A stretch of DNA of 64,000 nucleotides, taken from Flavobacteriaceae bacterium CG2_30_31_66 (lineage in GTDB: Bacteria > Bacteroidota > Bacteroidia > Flavobacteriales > Flavobacteriaceae). Where the stretch lies: positions 1 through 64,000 of the forward strand of contig MNYM01000049.1 in assembly GCA_001873065.1 (NCBI GenBank), given 5' to 3'. The translations under genes were made by a program, and so were the position numbers. The notes under the pieces are model-generated. The model saw only the letters and a list, made by a program, of their open reading frames with translations. It was not told the origin of the DNA and did no database searches. The first letter of the stretch is position 1. Each line of letters opens with the position of its first letter. This document shows positions 45,790-53,717 of this stretch, piece by piece.

Positions 45790-46235
45790 TGTTGTACGCA
45801 TTTATTACCCTTGGGGTTTTTATCGCAATGGAAGGCATTACTTGGTGTACACACAAATATGTAATGCATGGTTTTGGATGGTTTTTGCATGAAGATCACC
45901 ATCAACCAGGATATCCAAATGTGTTTGAAAAAAACGATTTGTTCTTTGTTATTTTTGCTATTCCAAGTATGTTCCTTTTTATTTTTGGTTCAAATACTCA
46001 ATATACTTTTCTGATTTTTATAGGTTTAGGAATCTTATTATATGGTTTGGCTTATTTTTTTATCCATGATATTTTAATTCATCAACGTTTTAAATGGTTT
46101 AAAAATACGAATAATTGGTATTTTAAAGCTCTAAGAAAAGGACATAAAATTCACCACAAAAACATGGGAAAAGAAGAAAGCCAATGTTTTGGAATGTTAT
46201 TTGTTCCGTTAAAATACTTCAGAGAATACTTATAA
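45789..46235 (+). CDS. crtZ: Beta-carotene hydroxylase
   Basis: 148 aa membrane di-iron hydroxylase adding 3-hydroxyl groups to beta-carotene rings, giving zeaxanthin. Histidine motifs: HKYVMHGFGWFLHEDHHQP, HDILIHQRFKW, and HKIHHKNMGKEES. Four hydrophobic stretches. Translationally coupled to crtB. Confidence 0.93.
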   Translation: MLYAFITLGVFIAMEGITWCTHKYVMHGFGWFLHEDHHQPGYPNVFEKNDLFFVIFAIPSMFLFIFGSNTQYTFLIFIGLGILLYGLAYFFIHDILIHQRFKWFKNTNNWYFKALRKGHKIHHKNMGKEESQCFGMLFVPLKYFREYL

Positions 46236-46252
46236 TCAACACAATTTTAACT

Positions 46253-46273
46253 TTAAAACATCTTTTGTTTTAA
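46253..46273. promoter_or_regulatory. Inverted repeat between crtZ and crtY
   Basis: ttaaaaca (46253-46260) and tgttttaa (46266-46273) form an 8-bp inverted repeat with a 5-nt spacer. It resembles the half-sites before crtI, so it could be a second operator; a weak hairpin role is also possible. Confidence 0.35.
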
Positions 46274-46318
46274 TGTAACTAATTCAATATAAATGGTTTG
46301 TAATTTTTTATTTTTTTG

Positions 46319-47458
46319 ATGAACAATTACGACTATATTATTGTTGGAGGAGGAGCCTCAGGATTAATGATGGTTTATAGAATGTCAAAAGATTCTTTTT
46401 TTGACAATAAAAAAATCCTGATTCTTGACAAAGAAAAAAAAGCAACAAACAATCGAACTTGGTGTTTTTGGGAAAAAAATGAAGGTGAATGGGATGATGT
46501 TTTAACCAAATCTTGGAAAAAAATCCTATTCAAATCTCCTATTCATTCGCTTGAAGATTCCATTTTTCCGTACCAATATAAAATGATTCGAAGTGAAAAA
46601 TTTTACCATAAAATTTGGAATCAGTTAGCAAATAAAACCAATATTACTTTTATTGAAGAGGCTGTTTTGAGTATTCATCAAGAAGAAAATTCAGCAAAAG
46701 TGATTACTTCTTCAGCAACTTTTCATTCAAAAGTGGTATTAAATAGCATTATTTTTTCTGATGAATATAAAAAGCAAACAAAATTCCCTGTTTTACAGCA
46801 GCATTTTGTTGGATTTTTCATAAAAACTTCAGAAGATTCTTTTAATGATGAATCTGCGACTTTTATGGATTTTAAAATTCCTCAAAAAGGAAATACTCGA
46901 TTTATGTATATTTTGCCTTACAGTAAAAATGAAGCGCTTTTTGAATATACGTTGTTTTCAGAAAATTTGTTGCCAATTTCAGAATATGAAATTGAAATCG
47001 AGAAGTATTTAAAAGAAAAAAATATCACAAACTATACAATTACCGAAAAAGAAAAAGGGTCAATTCCGATGACTTGTTATCATTTTTGGAAAAATAATTC
47101 CCAAAATATTATCCATATTGGCACTGCTGGAGGATGGTCTAAAGCAAGTACTGGGTTTACTTTTAAAAACACGACCAAAAAAACCATTCAATTAATTGCA
47201 TATTTAAAAGGAGGAAAACCTTTGCAATCGTTTCATAAAATCAATAAATTTTGGTTTTATGATTTATTATTATTGGACATTTTGCACGAAAAAAATTATT
47301 TAGGATCAACTCTTTTTGGAGAATTGTTCAAAAGAACTTCTGTTCAAAATATTTTAAAGTTTTTAGATGAAGAAACCTCATTTATCGAGGATTTAAAAAT
47401 TTTGATGAAAATGCCACCTGCAAATTTTATTCGGGCAATTTTTAGGCGGATTTTTTAA
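46319..47458 (+). CDS. crtY: Lycopene beta-cyclase
   Basis: 379 aa FAD enzyme closing both ends of lycopene to beta-carotene. The nucleotide motif is YIIVGGGASGLMMVYRM, then LDKEKKATNNRTWCFWE, the family signature near residue 45, with MTCYHFW and GTAGGWSKASTGFTF further on. The ATG at 46319 is used rather than a TTG one codon earlier. Its stop shares bases with the stop of argH on the other strand. Confidence 0.92.
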   Translation: MNNYDYIIVGGGASGLMMVYRMSKDSFFDNKKILILDKEKKATNNRTWCFWEKNEGEWDDVLTKSWKKILFKSPIHSLEDSIFPYQYKMIRSEKFYHKIWNQLANKTNITFIEEAVLSIHQEENSAKVITSSATFHSKVVLNSIIFSDEYKKQTKFPVLQQHFVGFFIKTSEDSFNDESATFMDFKIPQKGNTRFMYILPYSKNEALFEYTLFSENLLPISEYEIEIEKYLKEKNITNYTITEKEKGSIPMTCYHFWKNNSQNIIHIGTAGGWSKASTGFTFKNTTKKTIQLIAYLKGGKPLQSFHKINKFWFYDLLLLDILHEKNYLGSTLFGELFKRTSVQNILKFLDEETSFIEDLKILMKMPPANFIRAIFRRIF

Positions 47459-48732
47459 TTCTTAGGAAATTTTTTCCGAATTTCTTCCAATCCTAAATTG
47501 TGAATACTACCAATATGAGTATGCTTTTTGCCTAAAGTTGCTTTGTAAGTTCCTGATTGCACTTCACCACCAATTTTTTGATACGCTTCTCTAAAAGGCA
47601 TTCCATCTGTCATTAAATTATTGATGCTATCAACTGTAAATAAATACTGGTATTTTTCGTCATTCAAATCAATTTCTTTCACAATAATTTGTTGAATCGC
47701 AAAATTGAAAATGTCTAAAATAGTTTTTACATCTTCAATAGCATTGATCATATTTTCTTTTAACAATTGAAAATCTCTATGATATCCTGAAGGTAAATTG
47801 TTGGTTATCAGTATCATTTCTGTTTGCAAAGCCTGAATTTTATTGCATTTTCCACGAATCAATTCAAACACATCAGGATTTTTTTTATGTGGCATGATGC
47901 TACTTCCTGTGGTCAATTCGTCAGGAAAAGAAATAAAACCAAAATTTTGACTCATATACAAACAAATATCCATTGAAAAACGCGCTAAAGTGTTGCACAA
48001 ACTTCCCAATGCAGCTGCTATAGAACGTTCACTTTTTCCTCTGCTCATTTGAGCAGCAACTACATTGAATTTTAAAGTGCTGAAATTCATTTCTTTAGTA
48101 GTAAATTCTCTGTCAATTGGAAACGAACTTCCATAACCAGCGGCAGAGCCTAAAGGATTTTGATCTACAATTTTTGAAACGGCATTCAATAAATAAACGT
48201 CATCTATCATCAATTCTGCGTATGCTGAAAACCACAATCCAAATGAAGAAGGCATCGCTACTTGCAAATGCGTATAACCAGGAATTAATTGATTTTTGTG
48301 AGTTTCAGCTAATTGTAAAAGTGTTTCAAAAAGAGTTTTAACTTGTTGATTGATAGTAAGTAAATTTTCTTTATAATACAATTGGAGAGCTACTAAAACT
48401 TGGTCATTTCTTGAACGTGCTGTGTGAATTTTTTTGCCAACTTCACCAAATTTTTGAGTCAGTTCCCATTCAATTTTTGAATGAACATCTTCAAAAGAAT
48501 CTTCAATTTTGAAAGTTCCTATTTCAATATCATTGGCAATATTTTGCAAGCCTACTTCCAAGTCTTTGAGTTCCATTTCTGAAATCAATCCAATGGAATT
48601 CAACATTTTAGCATGTGCCATTGAAGCTATTACATCATATTTTGCAATGTGCATGTCAATTTCGCGGTCATTACCAACTGTGAAAATTTCTATTTTTTTG
48701 TCTATTGAAAATCCTTTATCCCAAAGTTTCAT
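47455..48732 (-). CDS. argH: Argininosuccinate lyase
   Basis: 425 aa. Splits argininosuccinate into arginine and fumarate, last step of arginine synthesis. Start MKLWDKGFSIDKKIEIFTVGND, the HTARSRNDQV region, PGYTHLQVAMPSSFG, and the fumarase/aspartase signature GSSIMPHKKNPDVFELI with the catalytic loop serine. Convergent with crtY; the two stop codons overlap. Confidence 0.95.
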   Translation of the reverse strand: MKLWDKGFSIDKKIEIFTVGNDREIDMHIAKYDVIASMAHAKMLNSIGLISEMELKDLEVGLQNIANDIEIGTFKIEDSFEDVHSKIEWELTQKFGEVGKKIHTARSRNDQVLVALQLYYKENLLTINQQVKTLFETLLQLAETHKNQLIPGYTHLQVAMPSSFGLWFSAYAELMIDDVYLLNAVSKIVDQNPLGSAAGYGSSFPIDREFTTKEMNFSTLKFNVVAAQMSRGKSERSIAAALGSLCNTLARFSMDICLYMSQNFGFISFPDELTTGSSIMPHKKNPDVFELIRGKCNKIQALQTEMILITNNLPSGYHRDFQLLKENMINAIEDVKTILDIFNFAIQQIIVKEIDLNDEKYQYLFTVDSINNLMTDGMPFREAYQKIGGEVQSGTYKATLGKKHTHIGSIHNLGLEEIRKKFPKN

Positions 48733-49141
48733 TTTATTTGCCTATCGTTTTTTACTGTAAAATATTGGTATGTTTTGATAAAAAAATCAAATTACACAAT
48801 AGCAAATTTACAAGAAATAAGGAAACACTGCCATTTCTCTTGAAAATTTAAAAAAGAAATTGTTTTAGTTTTTAGATTAGAAAATTAATTGTTCTCTAAT
48901 CAATGAAATTTTTAAAAAAAAAGCATTTTTTTATCATCAGATGTATGAATTTTCTAACTTTTTTCAATAAAGAGCTTGAGTTGAAGAAATGAGTAAAAAC
49001 AACAAAAAAAAATGGGTTTTGAATTAAAAAACTTAAAAATCAAGTATTCACAATTTCAGAAAACTAAAAATAAACATATTTTCTAAAGATTATTTTTTTA
49101 AACTTTTATTTATTAAAAAACTTGGGTATTGTCAAGACGAA
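48733..49141. other. Intergenic region, nothing recognised
   Basis: About 410 bp of AT-rich sequence between the start of argH and the end of rlmD. It must hold the argH promoter, but I cannot place one with confidence. No ORF, RNA gene or strong hairpin was seen. Confidence 0.5.
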
Positions 49142-50596
49142 TCAATTTCTTTCGAATAAGGCTATTGTTTCAATATGTGATGTATGTGGAAATTGATCTA
49201 CCAAACAAATTTTTTTTAATAAATAACCAGCTTCATGCAAAAGTGCGGTATCTCTTGCCTGAGTTGCAGGATTGCAGGAAACATACACCATTCTATCAGC
49301 ATTCAAATCAATAATCTTTTGCAAAGTTTTTGGAACTATTCCTGCTCTTGCAGGGTCTAAAATAATGGTTTTAATTTTATTGATATATTCACGATGATGA
49401 TTTAAAAACTTTCCAACATCTGCTGCAAAAAAATCAACAGATTCAATACCATTTCTTTTCGCATTTTTTTGAGCATCTTCTATGGCAGAGGCAATAATAT
49501 CAACACCAATAATTTTGGCGTTGTTGCTTTTCGCAGCTACAATTTGCCCTATAGTTCCCGTGCCACAAAACAAGTCCATCACAACAGTATTATCCACTTT
49601 AGATTGGTCTTCCAACACATATTCCACCACTTTGCTATACAATTTTTCAGCGGCTTTTGGATTCGTCTGAAAAAAGCTTTTCATGCTAATTTCAAACTGC
49701 AAACCCAATAATTCTTCTACAATTTTGTCTTTGCCATACACCAATTGTTCGCTGCCAGCAGTAGCAATCGTTCTGTCACCAGTTTCATCATTGATGGTGT
49801 GAATCAACCCTGCCATTCTTTCTCCAAAAATATTCAATAAAAATTCTACAAATTTTGGTAATGAAAATTGATCTAATCCGTCAGAAGTCGTCACCAAATT
49901 AAATAAAAATTCATTGGTTTTAAATGATTTTCGAACCACAAAATATCTGAAAAAACCATTTTTTTTGGGGCCATGCCAAGGTGGAAGTCCAGATTTTTCA
50001 CAATAAATACGGATATTTTTAATATTGTCTTCCAATTGTTTATCGAACAAACCTGAGTCTTTTTCTAAGTTATCACCCATCCACCAAACACCACGTCTTT
50101 TGAAACCCAAAGTGAAAATATCAATATCGGTTTTGTTAATGCGGTCATATCCAATTGCCGAAAATCCGTATTCCATTTTATTTCGGTAATGAAAATCGTT
50201 TGGGGAAGTAATAAATTCATCAAACAAATCATCAATATGTGCCACATTTCCAATGCGTTGAAACAAAGACAACGTACTTTCTTTTTTGTATTGATGTTGT
50301 AAAGCAACAGGCAATTGAATGTATGGAGCACCAGGAATGTCTTGAAAAGGCATTGCAACTTCGTCTTTTGAGGAGGTAATAACCTCTATCAAATTGGCTT
50401 CAGCGTACTTTTTGCTCGATTTCACAATTTGTGCTTTCACCAATTGTCCAGGCAGGGTATTGGACACAAACACCACAAAGACGCCTTTCTCAGAACGAAT
50501 ACGTGCAATCCCTTTTCCACCAAAAGCATAATCTTCGATAAGGAGTTCTAAAACTTGATTTCTTTTTACAAACGGATTGCGTTCTCTACTTGGCAT
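49142..50596 (-). CDS. rlmD: 23S rRNA (uracil-1939-C5)-methyltransferase, RlmD/RumA type
   Basis: 484 aa. An N-terminal TRAM domain (LELLIEDYAFGGKGIAR...) is followed by a SAM-dependent methyltransferase domain: SMKSFFQTNPKAAEKLY, VMDLFCGTGTIGQIVA, LDPARAGIVPKTLQ, and the catalytic cysteine in MVYVSCNPATQARD. The N-terminal iron-sulfur cysteines of E. coli RlmD are not obvious. Could be the related RlmC-type enzyme, so exact target is inferred. Confidence 0.88.
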   Translation of the reverse strand: MPSRERNPFVKRNQVLELLIEDYAFGGKGIARIRSEKGVFVVFVSNTLPGQLVKAQIVKSSKKYAEANLIEVITSSKDEVAMPFQDIPGAPYIQLPVALQHQYKKESTLSLFQRIGNVAHIDDLFDEFITSPNDFHYRNKMEYGFSAIGYDRINKTDIDIFTLGFKRRGVWWMGDNLEKDSGLFDKQLEDNIKNIRIYCEKSGLPPWHGPKKNGFFRYFVVRKSFKTNEFLFNLVTTSDGLDQFSLPKFVEFLLNIFGERMAGLIHTINDETGDRTIATAGSEQLVYGKDKIVEELLGLQFEISMKSFFQTNPKAAEKLYSKVVEYVLEDQSKVDNTVVMDLFCGTGTIGQIVAAKSNNAKIIGVDIIASAIEDAQKNAKRNGIESVDFFAADVGKFLNHHREYINKIKTIILDPARAGIVPKTLQKIIDLNADRMVYVSCNPATQARDTALLHEAGYLLKKICLVDQFPHTSHIETIALFERN

Positions 50597-50631
50597 AATG
50601 TTAATTTAAGGATTGTAAAATTAAACAATAT

Positions 50632-50740
50632 ATTAATGTAGCAATGAAACAATAAATTAATGTAGCAATAAAAATGTAATAATAAAAACAGTTAAATATA
50701 AGAATCAATAGAAACCCTTAAACAATAGAAACTTTTAAAC
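50632..50740 (+). repeat. Intergenic low-complexity repeats before the ornithine aminotransferase gene
   Basis: attaatgtagcaat occurs twice (from 50633 and 50653), followed by aatagaaaccctta and aatagaaactttta. The words resemble those of the repeat clusters around rlmH-nadC. Confidence 0.6.
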
Positions 50741-50748
50741 ATTTTTCT

Positions 50749-50790
50749 TATTTTTGCACAACTTCGAGGATGATTTCTTTCCCACGCTGA
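50749..50790 (+). promoter_or_regulatory. Candidate promoter and leader peptide ahead of ornithine aminotransferase
   Basis: A -7-like element tatttttg lies at 50749-50756; no clear -33 element is seen. Transcription would start near 50761, leaving a leader of about 115 nt. The leader contains a six-codon frame MISFPR-stop (50770-50790) whose last codon is CGC (Arg), a rare codon in such AT-rich DNA. A role in arginine sensing is speculation. Confidence 0.3.
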
Positions 50791-50874
50791 ATTTCTATCT
50801 TGATAATTTTCAGGATTTAGAAAGATAAAGGTAGAACAGGAATGGTTATATTATTCATTTTAAAACAATAATTA

Positions 50875-52155
50875 ATGACTGTTTTAGAACAACTTACGTC
50901 GCAAGAAGCGATAGATTTAGAAAACAATTATGGCGCTCACAATTACCATCCATTGCCAGTAGTCTTGAGTAGGGGTGAAGGCGTGTATGTGTGGGATGTT
51001 AATGGTACACAATATTTTGATTTTCTTTCTGCTTATTCCGCTGTAAATCAGGGGCATTGTCATCCAAAAATTGTAAATGCTTTGGTGCATCAAGCACAAA
51101 CTTTGGCATTGACTTCTCGTGCTTTTTATAATGATATGCTTGGCAAATATGAGAAATTTGCTACTGAGTTTTTTAAGTTTGAAAAACTTTTACCTATGAA
51201 CACTGGCGCAGAAGCTGTAGAAACCGCTCTCAAAATTGCTAGAAAATGGGCGTATGAAGTAAAAGGAATTGACGAAAATGAAGCTGAAATAATTGTGTGT
51301 AAAAACAATTTTCACGGACGAACAACTACGATTATTTCTTTTTCAAATGATGAAAATGCGCGTAAAAACTTTGGGCCTTTTACAAAAGGATTTATCAAAA
51401 TTGAATATGACAACATACAAGTTTTGAAAGAAGTTTTAGAATCCAATAAAAATATTGCAGCTTTTTTAGTAGAACCAATTCAAGGAGAGGCAGGAGTTTA
51501 TGTGCCTTCAGAAGGATATTTAGCCACTGCAAAGCGTTTATGCGAAAATCATAATGTGTTATTTATTGCAGATGAAGTGCAAACAGGAATTGCAAGAACA
51601 GGAAGGTTGTTAGCAACTTGTGGTAACTGCAATTGTGCAGATAAAAACTGTTCAGGTACACCAGAAGTGAAACCAGATATTTTGATTCTTGGAAAAGCTT
51701 TGAGTGGAGGCGCTTATCCAGTATCAGCAGTTTTAGCGAATAACGAAATTATGAATGTCATTAAACCAGGAAATCATGGTTCTACTTTTGGCGGAAATCC
51801 GATTGCAGCAGCAGTTGCAATTGCAGCTCTAGAAGTAGTTCGTGATGAACATTTGGCTGAAAATGCAGATAAATTGGGTAAAATTTTTAGAGCAGAATTA
51901 TCCGAATTTGCAAGAGAGAATGAATTGATAAAATTGGTCAGAGGAAAAGGTTTGTTGAATGCCATTGTAATCAATGATACTGAAGATAGCGATACTGCTT
52001 GGAATATCTGTTTGAAATTGCGTGACAATGGTTTGCTAGCAAAACCAACGCATGGCAATATTATTCGATTTGCGCCACCATTAGTGATGACAGAAAATCA
52101 ACTGTATGAATGCATTGAAATTATTAAAAAAACGATTACCAGTTTTCAGAAATAA
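50875..52155 (+). CDS. rocD: Ornithine aminotransferase
   Basis: 426 aa class III PLP aminotransferase making glutamate semialdehyde from ornithine, in arginine and proline metabolism. [20 protein letters not shown] and [23 protein letters not shown] start, [31 protein letters not shown], and the PLP lysine in [15 protein letters not shown] cysteine-rich insert ([13 protein letters not shown]) lies between the aspartate and lysine motifs; I recall it as common in flavobacterial members, and it may bind a metal. Confidence 0.93.
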   Translation: MTVLEQLTSQEAIDLENNYGAHNYHPLPVVLSRGEGVYVWDVNGTQYFDFLSAYSAVNQGHCHPKIVNALVHQAQTLALTSRAFYNDMLGKYEKFATEFFKFEKLLPMNTGAEAVETALKIARKWAYEVKGIDENEAEIIVCKNNFHGRTTTIISFSNDENARKNFGPFTKGFIKIEYDNIQVLKEVLESNKNIAAFLVEPIQGEAGVYVPSEGYLATAKRLCENHNVLFIADEVQTGIARTGRLLATCGNCNCADKNCSGTPEVKPDILILGKALSGGAYPVSAVLANNEIMNVIKPGNHGSTFGGNPIAAAVAIAALEVVRDEHLAENADKLGKIFRAELSEFARENELIKLVRGKGLLNAIVINDTEDSDTAWNICLKLRDNGLLAKPTHGNIIRFAPPLVMTENQLYECIEIIKKTITSFQK

Positions 52156-52196
52156 CGATTATATTTGATAAACAATAACTTAAAATAAAATCAAAC

Positions 52197-52643
52197 ATGT
52201 CAGAACCAATCATACAATTAGCAGAATTAAAATTGACTAGCGAAGCAAAATCTTATTTGCGTGAAACCGCTAAATGGGCATTTTTCTTATCTATTGTTGG
52301 ATTTGTTGGAATTGCTTTATTAGTTATTGTGGCGTTATTTGCATCAACTATTTTTAGTTCAATTCAAGAAATGCAGTCTCAAGTGTATCCTTTTAATATT
52401 GGGAAAATGATTACTATTATTTATCTAGTGATGGCTGCAATTTATTTATTTCCAGTATATTATTTGATGCAATTTGCTAATAAAATGAAAGCAGCTTTGG
52501 CAAATACTGATGATATAGACTTGACAGCATCTTTTGAAATGTTAAAATCACACTATAAATTTATAGGTGTTTTTACCATCATAATTTTGTCTTTATATGC
52601 CATGCTATTTGTGGTTGGCATGTTGGGTTTTTTTGCGATGTAA
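52197..52643 (+). CDS. DUF5362 family membrane protein
   Basis: 148 aa with three or four hydrophobic segments (about 27-52, 70-92 and 120-146). The N-terminal pattern LTSEAKSYLRETAKWAFFLSIVGF matches DUF5362, of unknown role. It follows the aminotransferase gene by 41 nt and ends at a shared terminator opposite the CCC-motif gene. Confidence 0.75.
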   Translation: MSEPIIQLAELKLTSEAKSYLRETAKWAFFLSIVGFVGIALLVIVALFASTIFSSIQEMQSQVYPFNIGKMITIIYLVMAAIYLFPVYYLMQFANKMKAALANTDDIDLTASFEMLKSHYKFIGVFTIIILSLYAMLFVVGMLGFFAM

Positions 52644-52665
52644 ACTTACTAAATAAATGTAAAAA

Positions 52666-52694
52666 AAAAAAGGAAGCTTATTGCTTCCTTTTTT
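52666..52694. terminator. Bidirectional terminator
   Basis: aaaaaaggaagc (52666-52677) pairs with gcttcctttttt (52683-52694), loop ttatt. It lies between convergent genes and can serve both. Confidence 0.85.
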
Positions 52695-52697
52695 AGT

Positions 52698-53024
52698 TTA
52701 TGATTGTGCTGCTTTGAAATCTTCCATAGCTTTGTTGAATTCTTCCATAAATATTTCCCAATCTGTAGTTGCCAAACTGTAAATAGTATATGCTAGAAAC
52801 AATCCATTAATCACTAAAGTAACCAATGCAAATGTTTTGGCATTATTCATAGCTGACAGTGATTCTGAGCTGTAGTTTTCTGAGTCTAATTGTGCATTTT
52901 TTAAACGGTTGTTGGCAACCAAATAAGAAGGCAAAGCAAATAAAATTCCCAATCCACCAAAACAGCAACAAAGAATACTGATCGAGGATAAAACATAAAT
53001 AAGCGTCGTTTCTAGTTTTTTCAT
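52698..53024 (-). CDS. CCC-motif membrane protein
   Basis: 108 aa. Two hydrophobic segments (about 8-36 and 66-86). The first contains SISILCCCFGGLGILFALPSYLV, the cysteine triplet that names this small Bacteroidota family; function unknown. DUF2752 lies directly upstream on the same strand (13 nt), so they are probably co-transcribed. Confidence 0.75.
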   Translation of the reverse strand: MKKLETTLIYVLSSISILCCCFGGLGILFALPSYLVANNRLKNAQLDSENYSSESLSAMNNAKTFALVTLVINGLFLAYTIYSLATTDWEIFMEEFNKAMEDFKAAQS

Positions 53025-53037
53025 GATGTCATTTTTT

Positions 53038-53319
53038 TTAAAAGGTTAGTTTGATAAAATAATTAATAAGGATGATTGATAAGTTGATATATGCCAATTT
53101 TGAAATGATTTTATGCGCATTTTTAATCCTGATTTTCCAACTGACAATGATAAATAATCCAAAAATCAACAGTGTAAAAATCGCAGGATACATTTTGAAA
53201 GCATTCCAAAATTCTCCATTAATCAAAAAAATAAAAGAACGTTGCAAGCCACAACCTAGACATTCAAAACCAAACATGGTTTTGCTAAGACAAGGCAACA
53301 TATATTCTTCAAAAATCAT
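53038..53319 (-). CDS. DUF2752 membrane protein
   Basis: 93 aa. The family motif is visible as LPCLSKTMFGFECLGCGLQRSF, with a C-x-x-C pair, followed by two hydrophobic segments. Function unknown. It lies between the YbaB gene (9 nt upstream) and the CCC-motif gene. Confidence 0.82.
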   Translation of the reverse strand: MIFEEYMLPCLSKTMFGFECLGCGLQRSFIFLINGEFWNAFKMYPAIFTLLIFGLFIIVSWKIRIKNAHKIISKLAYINLSIILINYFIKLTF

Positions 53320-53328
53320 TTTCGAGGT

Positions 53329-53646
53329 TTAAAAATTCATTCCAGGAATTTTGGGCATTCCCATTTTGGCAACACTTGCCAATTCATTTTCATTGATGGT
53401 TTTCGCTTTTTCAAGCGCTTTGTTGAGCGTTAGAATTAAATAATCTTCCAATTCATCAGCATCAGAAAGCAATGAATCATTGATTGAAATTGATTTGATA
53501 TTGCTATTTGCAGTCACAGTTACTTTCAGTTTTTCATCACTCGAAACTTCATCAATCAAAACAGTATCGAGTCGTTTCTTGGTTTCTTCAACTCTTTGTT
53601 GCGTTTCTTTTAGCTTTTTCATCATTCCTGTAAGATCTCCAAACAT
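53329..53646 (-). CDS. YbaB/EbfC family nucleoid-associated protein
   Basis: 105 aa. Small dimeric DNA-binding protein. [19 protein letters not shown] begins a coiled region, then [19 protein letters not shown] and [30 protein letters not shown] at the C-terminus, typical of YbaB. Here it is not next to dnaX/recR but heads a unit with two small membrane protein genes. Confidence 0.9.
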   Translation of the reverse strand: MFGDLTGMMKKLKETQQRVEETKKRLDTVLIDEVSSDEKLKVTVTANSNIKSISINDSLLSDADELEDYLILTLNKALEKAKTINENELASVAKMGMPKIPGMNF

Positions 53647-53717
53647 AATTTTATAATTTTTAAGTATTCATTTGCGCTAAATTAGTAAATTTAATGAGAA
53701 TTAATTTGGAAATTAAA

